DNA of 64,000 nt from the NCBI GenBank assembly GCA_963971225.1, contig OZ020269.1, positions 83,924,450 to 83,988,449 on the forward strand. The letters run 5' to 3'. The DNA comes from Melieria omissa. Its lineage: Eukaryota; Arthropoda; Insecta; Diptera; Ulidiidae. The position numbers and the translations under genes were made by a program. The notes beneath the pieces were generated by a model. It saw nothing but the letters and a program-made list of their open reading frames with translations, did no database searches and was not told where the DNA came from. This document shows positions 49,641 through 61,439 of the stretch, in pieces (positions within the stretch are counted from its first letter, which is position 1; every line of letters starts with the position of its first letter).

Positions 49641-51554
49641 GTACCATCATTTTGAAACGCTCCAAATTTTTTCAAAGAATCTTTTTGCAATCATAAGTAG
49701 TCTACATAAAATATTAAGATTTCGAAGCTTATTGCCACACCACGCAAATTTCAATTGACAATTTCAATGTTCCACATCCTCCATTCTCAAAAATTAAAAT
49801 TTTCGAGTAAACGTACTGTTTTTTTCGGTGTATTATACATCAGTATTGGGGTTCCTTTCCTAAAAACAAAGTTTCCAAAGTCTCTTCTGTGACTGCTGAC
49901 TATTTTAAGTCTCATTTGTGGCTATTGACTTTTTGAAGTTGCTCCTATGGCTTAAGTTACCTTTTTTTTATTACGAGTATTAAAGACTTGAAAACATCTA
50001 AAAATCAATTGTTTGTTTTGGTATAGAAATCTATATTTTATATTTTCAATTAGGATTATTTTTCTTTCAAAGTTGCTGTTGTAAACTTTTGCTTTTGCGT
50101 TCAATTCGCTGCAATATACTTGCGACGACAATATTTTTGTTCGCTTTTTTAAGAACTTGTGGCACAATTCAATATCTTTGCGGTTCTTTTTTGTATACCG
50201 ACGAGTAGGTGCCCCAGTATTGGCATCTAAAGTTTGCTTGCACTTTGTAAAATGCTAAAAAGTTTAAGCAAAATTTGCATTTACCGTCTGCTATGAACTG
50301 CAACTGGCACGTAAGACACTGACGCGGTTTGCCGTAACTGGAGCAACCGCATCGCTGCTGTCGATGTGCTAATTGTAAACATGATATCTTCAATTATGAG
50401 TCTTGTGTCTTTGCCGTATTGCAATAATTGCGCTGGCACTGTTTGCTGCACGTAGTTATCACTTGTGTTCCATTCGTCTATTTTCAGTTGTTCTATACAC
50501 TGGAGGAAAAATTTCATTAGACAACTTTTAGAGACTAAAAATTTTTGGGATATTTTTTCAGAGAGAAATGCTGGCCATAACCAAGTCTTTAATTTCTAGG
50601 TTAGTCAACGCTTGCTCATAATTTAAAAAGATTTATTACAATTAGACCGTTGACAAGAATTTCAAGAACCTGGAACTCGGCTTCTATTCGGATACTCTTC
50701 CAAAAATTCTACTCATATTTTTTAGGAGAACTGTGATGAAAATCAAACTCATGCCGCTTTTCATTTAGTCCTTCTTCGGGACAAGTTATCCTTAGTTATC
50801 TGTTAGCCAAAAGTTCTAGTCTCTTTCTTTGCGTGTAACCTCATTAGTCATACAATTTTTATTTTTTCTATTTTTCTCGCGCCACATCCAAATCTGTGTG
50901 CGTGTATCTGTGCATTACTGTTTCTTCGGCTGTAACCATTTCCATTGTTATTGTAATGATTTCCGAATGTTTTGTATCTTGCAATTGTGCACCAGTTGTT
51001 GTGTCCCTCTTTTCGCTGTGTTTTTGACTTTTTTTTCGTTCAATAATGTTCTGTGTTTGGCTTTTGCCGCCACATTGCTGTTGCTGCCGCTTAATGGTGC
51101 TTAATTGTGTTGGTAATAGTTGTTAATTTGCTATTTTTGTTGTTTTAACTGTTGCTTATTGACCAGTTTGCTGCTACAACAGTTAATGCAAGCAGTTGGA
51201 ATTATGTTTTCTCCCTCGTTAAATCGGCGTTTCTTCAATGATTTTAGCCGTAAATCTGTTGCATTGTTTATTGCGCCTCGCACTGTTGGAACTTAGTGTA
51301 GAGGTTAGGTGCAAGGCGACTAGCTCTGGCGAGGCAACACTCTGACGTTTCGAGGGTCGAGCGTTTTTTGTTTTGCTTTAAATCGAAACTAATTTATTGC
51401 ATGTTTACGGGAAAAGACGCGTCATCGTCTATGCTAACAGAAAACGATTTTTAATGGTTAGATGACTCAATATGGAATGGATGTTTAACACTAAAAAATT
51501 GTGTTGAGTTGCATAAATTTTGGGAATTTGTAGCAATGTATGAGCTTTTTTTGA

Positions 51555-51770
51555 AATTTTCGGAACATATTTTAAAAATTTTCGGAGTTTACTTTGCAAT
51601 TTTTGGAGATCATGTTGAAATTTGCGCAGGTCACTTTGCAATTTTGGGAGTGGATTTTGATTTTTGTTTCCGAATTTTCGGAGTTGTCCCCGAATTTTGG
51701 GAGTTGTTCCCGAATTTTCGGAGTTGTTCCCGAATTTTGGGAGTTGCTTCCGAATTTTCGGAGTTTGTGT
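51555..51770. repeat. Short-period (21-bp) array on the same core, dimeric
   Basis: Units CCCGAATTTTCGGAGTTGTT and CCCGAATTTTGGGAGTTGTT alternate from about 51680 to 51765, with looser units before. The alternation makes a 42-bp higher-order period. The core is the same as in the array at 48560-49640. Confidence 0.8.
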
Positions 51771-52437
51771 TCTTGTTTGATTTTTATAGCTTTGTAGTCA
51801 TTAAAAAATTTCTCTAAATTTTAATGCCGCAAATCTCTCCGCCTAAAATGTCTTGCAATAAAAAATCAACTTAATATTTCAAATATTTATGTGTGAATAA
51901 TTCTTAAAATATTTCTATGCATCACAAGAATATTATTTGATGGGGAATAACAATGTATATTACGTGAAAAGTTTTCACGGTCAGCACGCTAACTAAAAGT
52001 CATGTGATAATTTTGAGTATTTGACATTGAAGTTTTTCTGGGTCGATTAACAAAATATTGATATTTTTTGTAAATGCCATTGCATTGGACTAGCAAACAG
52101 TCAACAACATGCACACAAGTGACAACTTGCCTACAATCATTGTCCAAATTAGTGTCTCATGCGCCATTTAAAATCATTTTCGTTTCTTTACTTTTATTGC
52201 TTTATTTTATTACGCTTTCGTGTGTCTTTGGCCGCACTCTCATTCATTCTCACAGCTTTATAAATGATGATTACATATATATGGTGTAGCACTTTTATAT
52301 GTTTTGTTGTTTGGTTGAAAATTTAAATTAATAAAACTAAATTTACACTCTTTTGCGGCTATTTGGACACTTTTGAATTGCAATTTTTGTGGCTGATGTC
52401 ATGGCAGCCGCAGGCAGAAACATTTCACCCTCTCACA

Positions 52438-52778
52438 ATTTTAATTAATAATAATTGATTGGCACAACAGCCCGCTTACGCGAGACTAAGGCCTAGCTTC
52501 CCGCAACCACCCGTGTTGTGCGTGTGAATTTTGTACGCGGGTGGAAGGGACCTACAGTTTTATGCCGGTTCCGAACGGCAGGTTGGGAGCTTTTTCATAG
52601 GCAATTTTTACTCTCAGAGGTTTGCCATTTCCGGCTGAGAGGACAGCCACCGAAAGAGAAAACGAGTTTCCCGTTATTTTTTTAGGTGTTACTACATGCA
52701 GTATTCGATCTTGCGTCGCTCTGCATGCGACTCGCTGGACCGCGCACTAACCAACTGAGCCACGGCGGCTGCCGTGGC
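52438..52778 (-). mobile_element. tRNA-derived SINE, copy 2 (341 bp) with 13-bp target-site duplication
   Basis: Full-length copy of the same SINE as at 255-589, read on the minus strand. It starts at 52778 with CACGGCAGCCGCCGTGGCTC just inside the edge and ends in an ATT-rich tail at 52438. It is bounded by TCACCCTCTCACA at 52525 minus 100 (52425-52437) and at 52779-52791, a perfect 13-bp duplication. It lies in the large Ehbp1 intron. Confidence 0.92.
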
Positions 52779-52791
52779 TCACCCTCTCACA

Positions 52792-55700
52792 GCTGCGCAG
52801 AAATCGCGCCATGGCAGGTGTAGTGGGACTTTGTTTACTCTCACACAACTTGGCTGCCAGCCCGCAAAAATGCACAACTGCGGTGCTAAATGAATTGTGA
52901 CCACGCATTTTGCCTTTGTGGCGTGCTGTGTCGTCCGTATTTACTTCTCTCTCGATTTTGCGTCGGTTTGTTTATTTAATTTACGTATACTTGTATTAAT
53001 AAAATGGCAACGCAAAAAGTGACAGAAAAAAGCGTAAATATTTTCTGACAACTTAATTCATTTGGCGGCCGCTTGCGTTGCTCTGTAGATTTTCTATTTC
53101 CAATTGTCCAGACACTGAATGCCATTGAACTATGCGCCATAAATCAATTGTTGACTACAAAGAGTTGAGTGGTGAGGGGGGGGCTGTGTTGGTTGGTTAT
53201 GAAGCCACTGCTCCCAAAGTAGCATGTGCGATTTTTCGCTTCAAATCCTTGCGGCCACTTTGTGCAGCTTTGGCTCGGTTGGCTTTTGGTGAAAGCCATA
53301 ATCCTTTCAAATGAAATCCTTCTTGCTGCAGACAGCTGTTAGCGCAAATGGAATACGTGACCTGTCGACGGGCATTGCAATCTTGGCAATGCTTGCGAAA
53401 AAGACCGAAAACGATTTATCTTTAAATCGAAAATCTCAATAGGTTTGAGAAATGCTGCGTTGAATTTACACTAAATGCAAATAGTTCGAATGGGAAAATG
53501 TAATGGGAAAAGTAGAGGGTAAGTGAAAGAAAAGGTGTTGAGTCAAACAAATATGGTGGCAAAAGTCAAATTCGATGGATGGACCAGATTAATGGGTCAA
53601 AAACGTGTGTAAGTTGGCATAGCTTTGATGTCAAGAAATAAACAAAGTTTGCGCAACGAGTGTGCTCCAAGTCAAATCAGGGTAGTGATAAACGAACTGT
53701 ACAATTTTTCCATATGGACTTCGAACTGTAGCAATTTTGTTTGCAGGGAAGTTGAAGCTTTTGGTGCGTCGCTCAACATTGGCGTCAACAATCAATCTCT
53801 GAGCCTTTTCTTTGGCTTCCATTGTGTTTTTCGTGGTAATATAAATTTCCAGTTCATGAGCCTAGAGACCGTTTGGTAATCGAACATATATCCTCAATAA
53901 TGACTCATTAGTTACAACAAAAAACTATTGGTTTACAAAATTTGACCACAGCTAACCAGCAACTTTGTGTTAATTAATTGGGACTCACACTCAAACCCTA
54001 AGAATCTATTTTCTTTTTATATCTGAGCTGTTTTAGAATCTTTTTAAAAGCTTTGCACACTATATGAAAGAGTATACCACTTTTTGTATGATTTTTCATT
54101 CTTAGAAAAGGGCGTGGCCATTGTACTTAGGTGATCTATAGGTGATTCGATCACCACTGGAATCGATTTGGCCATATTCGTCCGTGGGTTTGAGATATCA
54201 GAATGAAATTTGGTTGCATGCTTTTGGGGTTTCAGTTAAGGGTTGAAAAGAAAAAGGCTGCAATACGCCCACGTTAAAACAGAGTTGCCACATAAAAATA
54301 TTTAACCAAATATACAAATATTTGTATCAATAAATGGAAAGAAAGGACAACAGGACAGGAATAGAAAAAAGGCTGCAATACGCCCACGTTAAAACAGTGT
54401 TGCCGCATAAAAATATTTCACCAAATATGAAAATATATTTATCAATAAATGGAAAGAAAGGACAACAAAAAAATTAAACCCACAAATTGAATTTCTTTAA
54501 TATCCTACAATATTTTACCTCTCCCGTTTTATTTGATCCAATTCAATTTGACGAAACAAATACTTTACAAATTCCCGTCTTTCATTTGCCACGCACCGTT
54601 GAGTGGCAACGCTTGTTTGCATTTGCCGCATGCCGAGCGTGTAAATCACTCAGCAAGCAACCAAAGCCAGCAACGTCGACAACGCCGTCAGACGTCTTAG
54701 AAATTTAATTAGAATTTATAAAGCGAGAGTGAAAATCAAATTTCGCACTTTGTTGTTATTGTTCGGCGAGTCGCTGCCGCTGCAGACTGTGCGGTGAATG
54801 AGTGAAGTTTATCAGCAACTGTGGCAGCAACAACAACACACACAAACATACAGTACGCAGTCAGACAGCGAGACAGACAGACTGCGTATCATTAGCACGT
54901 AACTGCGGCGCACTGTTTGCGCATCGTTTATGCGCATTGCAACAACTGTGCACTGGCTTCACTATCTATCTGTCCGTCCGTGTGCTGCGCCAGTCTTTTG
55001 AAAATGCGGTTAAAAGTTCACCCAAGCATCAATCTTCAGCGCTGTCATTGAGCTAAAGTGCGCAAAGTTCCAGCTGAAGCACTCCATGGAGGGCTGACTG
55101 ACGCTGTGCAGCTTGTTGGAAAATCAAAACGTTCATACAAATTAATTTGCCACTCAATTTGCTGCAATTGATTAGCGGCAATTGATGCGAGCGGGCTGGT
55201 AAGCGTCTTCAGCCGAATGGCGCAGTTTGCGGCACGTCCCAAGTGCTGCAAACTAAAAGTGCAGCAAAGATGGCGCAAAGAAGTCTTCCATCAGCTACTA
55301 ATGTTTCTGGCACCCGCTCAATATTGTTCGCATACGTGCAGCAAAATATATGGCGGCCAATAAATAATGCAGCCATCACGCTTACAAACCCACCAACCGG
55401 CACACACACTCAAATGAATCAACTTAATTTCCACATGACACAGAAAATCAATAAAATTTCATAATACAAAAATGCGAGTAGGTACGCGCGCCACACTGCG
55501 CCGTGGCGTGGCCGCCGCCTGGGCGGTTAAAATCAACAATCATAAGAGCGACACCGCCACCGACTCGCATGGAAAAATATCAAATTGTGTGGCTTTCTGC
55601 CGCTGCCACCACTGCGGTACGATTTGTGGTAATTATGGTGTGCGTCACCGTGCCACCGTGCCACCACTGTCGCGCCGCAACACTGCATTTACCGGTGCTG

Positions 55701-56006
55701 ATTAAACGCATGCAATGTTTGCCGACGCGTAGAAAACTACAACTCACTAACCACCCGAACAGGCCGCCATTGTGATTGCCCTCGTAAAGCATGGAATCGT
55801 CAACAACTAAACATTGCCCAAAAAAATGTACGGGGCGTAATTGTAACCGGTAAATGGTGCGATTGAGTTGTAGATACAAATGAGTTTTGTTTCGTGTTTG
55901 ACTGAAAGAAGATCTTAAATATTATTGAGTGTAGCGTGAAGGAGTTTTTCAAGTGGAAAAGTGCCAAAAGGATCCGCCTTACGAGTGTGGCATGACATTC
56001 CATTAA
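52792..56006 (+). other. Ehbp1 intron segment
   Basis: Mixed composition; G/C-richer at 54590-55080 and 55470-55760. Holds the duplication at 54251-54481. Several short ORFs of about 60-90 codons are present but none resembles a known family. Confidence 0.45.
54251..54481. repeat. 115-bp tandem duplication
   Basis: AAAAAGGCTGCAATACGCCC to GGAAAGAAAGGACAACA occurs at 54251 and 54366 with few differences, so it is recent. Confidence 0.85.
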
Positions 56007-56370
56007 GCCGGTCGCGACAGTCCAGCGGGTAGCGCGCCGGTTTCTCATAACAGAGACCCTAGGTTCGATTCCTAGCTTGGGCTGGTGAAACACTCGTCTA
56101 CTTCTATCGCTATCTACATGAACCAGAAGATAATTTTAAGAATCGCACAAGTGCGATCTTGGCAGGTAATGGCAAAAACCTCCAAGTATGAAAGAAAATT
56201 TCCAAAAAAAACCGCCGTTCGGCGTTAAACTGTGGGGCTTCTTTCCCCCCTTTCCTCATTCGTTTGGTAATGTGTGTTGTAAGACATGTTGAAAAAACTG
56301 TGTATGAACATTTCAAACGGGTGGAATGGGCCCCATATAGAGGCCTAAGTGTGTCTTATATAGAAACAGC
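56007..56370 (+). mobile_element. tRNA-Met-like SINE
   Basis: The head resembles an elongator tRNA-Met: an A-box-like segment (CCAGCGGGTAGCGCG near 56022-56036), a loop CTCATAA with CAT at 56046-56048 in the anticodon position, and a perfect B box GGTTCGATTCC at 56062-56072. The acceptor and D stems do not pair, so it is not a functional tRNA. A unique body of about 280 bp follows and is shared in part with 61215-61438. The 3' boundary is approximate. Confidence 0.75.
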
Positions 56371-56639
56371 CTGGTTTTTAGAAAGAAATTCTTCAAAACC
56401 TATTTGTACCCTCAACAATATGATTAAAAAGATCAAAGTTTAGGGCATCGATTGATCAACAGAAAAGTGGTTTTGCTTCACTTGAACAGCATCAGACTTT
56501 CACTTCATTGATAACTCTACCAAAAATTTATATAATTCTCTAAAAAGTAGTAATGCTTGATTCATAATATTTTTATTCACCATATAGCCAAGGATTCTCA
56601 GCGCTGGTCTACAATTTTCTTTGCATCGCACTCATATTG

Positions 56640-57300
56640 GTTTTTCGGGTCTAAAGGGGCAAAACAAGGGTTAAAGTGTGGTATGAAGAACCTTAATTCA
56701 ATGAAAATATTCCAAATCAAAAATAACTCAACACGTATTTTTCAATTTTTTGAAAATTAAATGTTAACAGGGTCAACAATGGGTGAAGGCTTGTCCTTCC
56801 GTATAAGACTACGAAACATTAAGCAATGGACCTTTTGACTTCAAAATTTGTGAAAACACTTGAAATAAAAAATAATTAGACATGTATTTTTAATTTTTTG
56901 AAAATCGATATCTAACAATGCAAACTAAGGATTAAAAGTTTATAGGGAGAAAGATGATTTAGTGGGCTTTTCGACTTGAAACATAGTAAAAGCACTTGAA
57001 AAATAATAATACATAATAATACTAATAAACAATAACAAAAATAATGAATCCAATAGTTCGATACTTCTTTTAATTTTTTCAAAAATCAAAATCTTAGGGG
57101 GTCACAACGGGTTAATAGTTTGTATTTGTAAACATGATTTAATGTGCGTAGTGACTTTAAATATGGTGAAAACACTTCAAACGAGAAATAAATATAGAAG
57201 TATTTTGTCATAACAATATAACGGGGTCAACCAAGGGTTCAGGGAGACTTGACTTATTAAGCCCATTGACTTTAATTTAGGGGAGTGGGGGGTTACGTAC
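56640..57300. repeat. Degenerate tandem repeat, about 170-200 bp unit
   Basis: Blocks GGGGTCAACAA.GGGTT, CATTGACTTTAAA, GTGAAAACACTTGAAA.AA and ATTTTT(T)AATTTTTTGAAAAT follow one another in the same order about four times from 56655 to 57290. Confidence 0.6.
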
Positions 57301-57939
57301 AACGTTTGAGCCATAATTTGTACCAGCAACTTTGTGTTTGGGGAGTTTGAACTCCCTGTGTGCGCCACTGTTTGTGATCATGATTCTTCGAAGAATCAAT
57401 ACAACCACTTATATCAACCATTTGATGTAAAAAATAAAGCTCAAACAATTTGAGATTTAGGAAGAATATTTGGAAAGGAGTTTGCTGGCGTTTGCACTAA
57501 AAATTTTTACCAACAATATGTCAGTTATGGGGCTATAGTTACAACTTGAAAATAGTGAGTGGGCCCTGTTGTTCAATAATTATTATTATTATTCATAATT
57601 TTCTTTTAGGTGGAGATACGATTTTTACCGATGGTTGTGTTCAAATAGGAAAGAATTTAAAGGAGAATAAATGAGAATAAGAAAGAAGAACGCAAGATGT
57701 TCAGATTGCACCAACTTGTAGCCAAACATTTTATTGGTTACTTATTCCATTGGTAGATTTAAAAGGTTCCCACCATTGTTTCGGCCTATAATTCGACCCA
57801 CTCAAACTTTGTAACACAAATAATCATAATTTCAGTGGTGTCGTGCCACACAGCGGCCGATTCGCAGTGCAACCAGTGTTGCCATCATTACTAACAACGC
57901 CCTGTTATCGGCTTTTTAGTATCGTTTCACTACAGCACA

Positions 57940-58460
57940 CTCATTTAATTGGCATTATTGGCTGATATTATTTCACATACACCAGACGCGGTTACCCCCT
58001 CCCCCACCTAATGCCGACATCAACATGAAGGCCAGACCTGCCCGAAACAAGCGCCGCCATGTGCACTGCTAATAACTCCCCAAAAAGCTGTTCGCCGAAT
58101 TCGGTGAGTTTAAAGCCGGCTGGCAGCAAAACAACCCCTAAGGGAACGGCTTGTAGCCGCGGCCGGCCAGAAAGTGCTGGCAATTTCGCCGCCCCCAAAG
58201 GCTGTGGCACTGGCGCATGGCGCAAGGCGGGGGCGCGAGGATGGAGGCGGCCGACTGCCGCTTATGCGCTCAAATGTCAATAACATTAATGCGGTTTGGT
58301 GGCAGAAAGGCAGCGCTGTAAGAGCGCGAGCGTCAGGCAAAGCGAGGTCAATTGTGCAGAATGTGCAGAAAGCACACAGTGTGCAAGTGCGCTTCCTTTG
58401 TTTTGTGTATGCGGTGGCAGCAAGTGAGAAACGCACCGCAAAAAGTATGGAAAAAGCCTT
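57940..58460. other. G/C-rich island in the Ehbp1 intron
   Basis: Clearly more G/C- and CpG-rich than its surroundings (for example CCGCGGCCGGCC at about 58158-58169). A 74-codon ORF starts at ATG 58059 in a good context (GCCGCCATG), Ser/Pro/Lys-rich, no known family. Could be a regulatory island, alternative first exon or conserved element. Confidence 0.35.
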
Positions 58461-60058
58461 TTGCTAGGCAAAAATCCTTGCTTATCCTTGAAAGACTGTT
58501 AAAAGTAAATCTCAAAAGGCATTCGAAAGGTAGCAACGTCTTGTTGCCTTTGTTTGTTTCTAGCGCCCGTTCCTCCTCGGTGATTGTTTTGCATTTTATG
58601 TGCTGGCAATTTTGTCGGTATCCAACGCGACATGCTTCAACTCGATTAAACGTTTTTTTTCTTTATTTTCCATTTTCTTGCTTCGCTCTAGCGCGTTTCA
58701 AATGCTGTTGGCGTGCATGTCCTTGAGCCAAGGATGTGGTTGTATTGGCTGTTTGGGTGGTGCGATGCCTCAAGGCAGCGGCAGCTTATGCTTTCAAATT
58801 GAACTTCAACTTTTTCGACAGCTGCCGGCAGTGCTGTAGCGACAATGAAAAGCAGCCCCAATTGTTGTTGTATGATACAAATATATATTTTATAGAGAAA
58901 AATGGCAAACATGTTTTCATGATCACGTTGTTGTCTTAAAAATGCTAATTTCGACAATCGGCACCATCCATCACTACAGCTCGCAAAGGGCCCCGCAAAG
59001 TATGCAATGGCAGCGTTTATTTATTGTCTGTCGTGCATGAGTGCGGTTGTTGTCGATTCGATGCGTCTCTGTTCGCTGATTCTTTGTCATTATTTGCATA
59101 AATTTTGCCACTGCTGACAAAACAAATTCATTTTCTCGCTCGCTGACAACGTTGCATAATCAAACCGCCACAATCTTGTAATCAATCGCAGGACCATAAA
59201 TTATTGAGAATATTCTTGCAACGTCAGCCAGTAAGTTTTAAAATTCGAAAATTCGAAATTTGTTTACATTAAACGTAATTATTTGCCCAGACCCAGGCCC
59301 GTTTGCCTCTCGGCCTTTATGGCTTTGTGTATATGACGTGTAATTGTGTGAATGAAACATTGCTCGTTTGTATGTTTTGTATATAAAAGTGAATTTTAAT
59401 GCTTTCAACGGCCTCAAGCGCCAGTAAAAACGCCAACTTGTATGCATTGAAATGCTGCAGTAAATCTAATTAGAGTACTGAATACACACACAAATACCCA
59501 CACAGCGTGTGCGATAGCAATGTTGTTTATGTTTTGTATTATATGTGCCACATTACCCTCCGTTACTGTTCCGCTTGTGCGGCGGTGTGCGTGTTATCCG
59601 ATTTTATGACACCTCTTCCATACAAACTTGTTGTACAGCTGGCTAGGCTGATGAAAATTTGGTTGATGGGTGGGCAGGTGGCTGGCGTTGACTGATGATG
59701 TCATATTTACTTGCATAGCCGCAGATGTCATTGTACTTGTCCGATCTGGTGCAAGTGATTGCTTTCAGAGTTGATTAAAGTTCAAAATATAAAATAAATA
59801 TTAACTAGAGTTGGGCTTGTTTTTTTATTGTTGTAACGATTTGCATTAAAAAGATTTTCTCCTATAGGCTCTTAAAATATTAGATTATAGATCAAAATCT
59901 TCCAATGAAATTAAACACAAATGGTTGGTTATTTTGGATACCAAAAACCCACAAGGGTGATCCCAGGCGCTTCCACCACCAATTTGAATAAGACTCACAC
60001 AATTATTTTTACGTATCTCAGTATTTGTTCCATAAACCCTTTGGAAAGAAATCTAATA
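58460..60058 (+). other. Ehbp1 intron segment, nothing recognised
   Basis: No transposon or coding signal seen; short chance ORFs only. Confidence 0.5.
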
Positions 60059-61190
60059 GGGGTACCGGTTAATTCGTGCGGTTTTTTTTTTTGAAAATTT
60101 AAGCTTTATTGTGAAAAAATGGTTACAAATTTAATATTCAAAGTATTGTCCATCACTAGCTATTACTTTTTCCCATTTTTCTGTCAATTCACGAATACCC
60201 TTTCTGAAAAATTCGGCCGGCTTTTCCGCTATGCACGAATCGATCCAATTTTTGACTTCTTCATAATTGGAGAAGTGCTGGTCAGCCAGGCCATGTTGCA
60301 TTGATCGGAAGAGATAGTAATCGGATGGCGCAAGGTCTGGACTATACGGCGGGTGGGATAGGACATCCCTTTTGAGCGTTTCAAGGTAGGTTTTGACGAC
60401 CTGTGCAGCATGTGGCCGAGCATTGTCATGTTGCAAAATTACCTTGCCGTGCCTTTGTTCATATTCCGGCCGTTTTTCGCGCAGTGCTCAGCTCAAACGC
60501 AGCAATTGTCGTCGGTAGACTTCCCCTGTGATCGTTTCCAGCTGGTCCCACCAAATACACAGCATAACCTTCAGCTCATGAATATTCTGAACGGTCGATG
60601 ATGATGCATGGCCCGGGTATCCATACGTTGCTCGACGTTTTGGATTATCGTAGTGGACCCACTTTTCATCACCAGTGACAATTCGATGCAAAAAACTTTT
60701 TCTTTTGTGCCGTTGAAGCAGTTGTTCGCACGTGAAAAATCAGCGTTCGACGTCTCTTGGCTTCAATTCATACGGCACCCAATGGCCTACCTTCCGGATC
60801 ATTCCCATTGCTTTTAGACGATCGGAAATGGTTTGTTGAGTGATGCCAAGTGATTTTGCAAGTTATTCTTGCGTTTGGGTTGGATATTGGTCGAGCAATG
60901 TCTCCAATTCGTGATCTTCAAACTTTTTGGCTGTCCGGGCCGTTCATTGTCCTCCAAGTCAAAATTGCCACTTTTAAACCGTGCAAACCACTTCTGGCAC
61001 GTACGCTCAGTTAGAGCATGCACGCCATACACTTCCACCAAAATACGATGACTTTCGGCAGCCTTTTTCTTCATATTGAAGTAATGAAGAAGTACTCCCC
61101 GCAACAACACTTTATTCGGCACAAAATTCGGCATTTTCAGAGTAAAAAAAAGTATTGTTGTTTACGCTTCAGCTAAATGACACATACTTA
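60059..61190 (-). mobile_element. Mariner element, near full length, frameshifted
   Basis: About 1.1 kb covers most of a mariner. The left end GGGGTACCGGTTAATTCG follows TA, but no complementary right end is visible before the SINE remnant at 61215, so the 5' end of the element is lost or diverged. The transposase is in three pieces. Confidence 0.82.
60131..61134 (-). pseudogene. Mariner (D34D) transposase pseudogene
   Basis: ATG at 61134 starts MPNFVPNKVLLRGVLLHYFN, the HTH region. A middle piece (60691-60488) has the first catalytic Asp (TGDEKWVHYDN) and the IWWDQL motif with a short deletion after it. A C-terminal piece (60436-60131) has the second Asp (HDNARPH) and the third (SPDLAPSDY) separated by exactly 34 residues, the mariner D34D spacing. 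The pieces lie in different frames and a stretch between 60691 and 60814 is disrupted, so it is inactive. It resembles the element at 7403-8145 in the C-terminus (ASDGQYFE). Confidence 0.88.
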
Positions 61191-61214
61191 TTCTGAAACT
61201 ACATATATGACAAT

Positions 61215-61438
61215 AGCTTTCCAACACACATTTGGAAAGGTGACCTATTTCTATCGCTATCGACATGAAGCAGATGAGCATTACAAGAAATGGTACAAAC
61301 CTCCTCCTCCTGTGAGAGAAAAACTGTCAACCACTGTTCGGCGTTAATCTGAAAACAGTGTTGCGTACACATTTCAAAAGCGGGTGAAATAGGCCTCCGA
61401 GTGTGTGTCTTACAAAGGCAGCCACCATAACCTAACCT
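61215..61438 (+). mobile_element. 3' part of the tRNA-Met-like SINE family, diverged copy
   Basis: Blocks shared in order with 56095-56360: TTCTATCGCTATC.ACATGAA, a GTTCGGCGTTAA block, an ACATTTCAAA..GGGTG block and AGTGTGTCTTA. The tRNA-like head is missing. The end CATAACCTAACCTATG suggests a CCTAA-type tail. It abuts the mariner remnant on its left. Confidence 0.6.
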
Positions 61439-61439
61439 A

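Noticed and set aside
50169..50517. Cysteine-rich minus-strand ORF (CGCSSYG, CLTC, CKFC)
   Set aside because: No ATG at its start, no spacing matching a zinc-finger family I know, and no splice or conservation support.
56011..56085. A functional tRNA-Met gene
   Set aside because: The B box and anticodon-like loop are present but D and acceptor stems do not pair; better explained as a SINE head.
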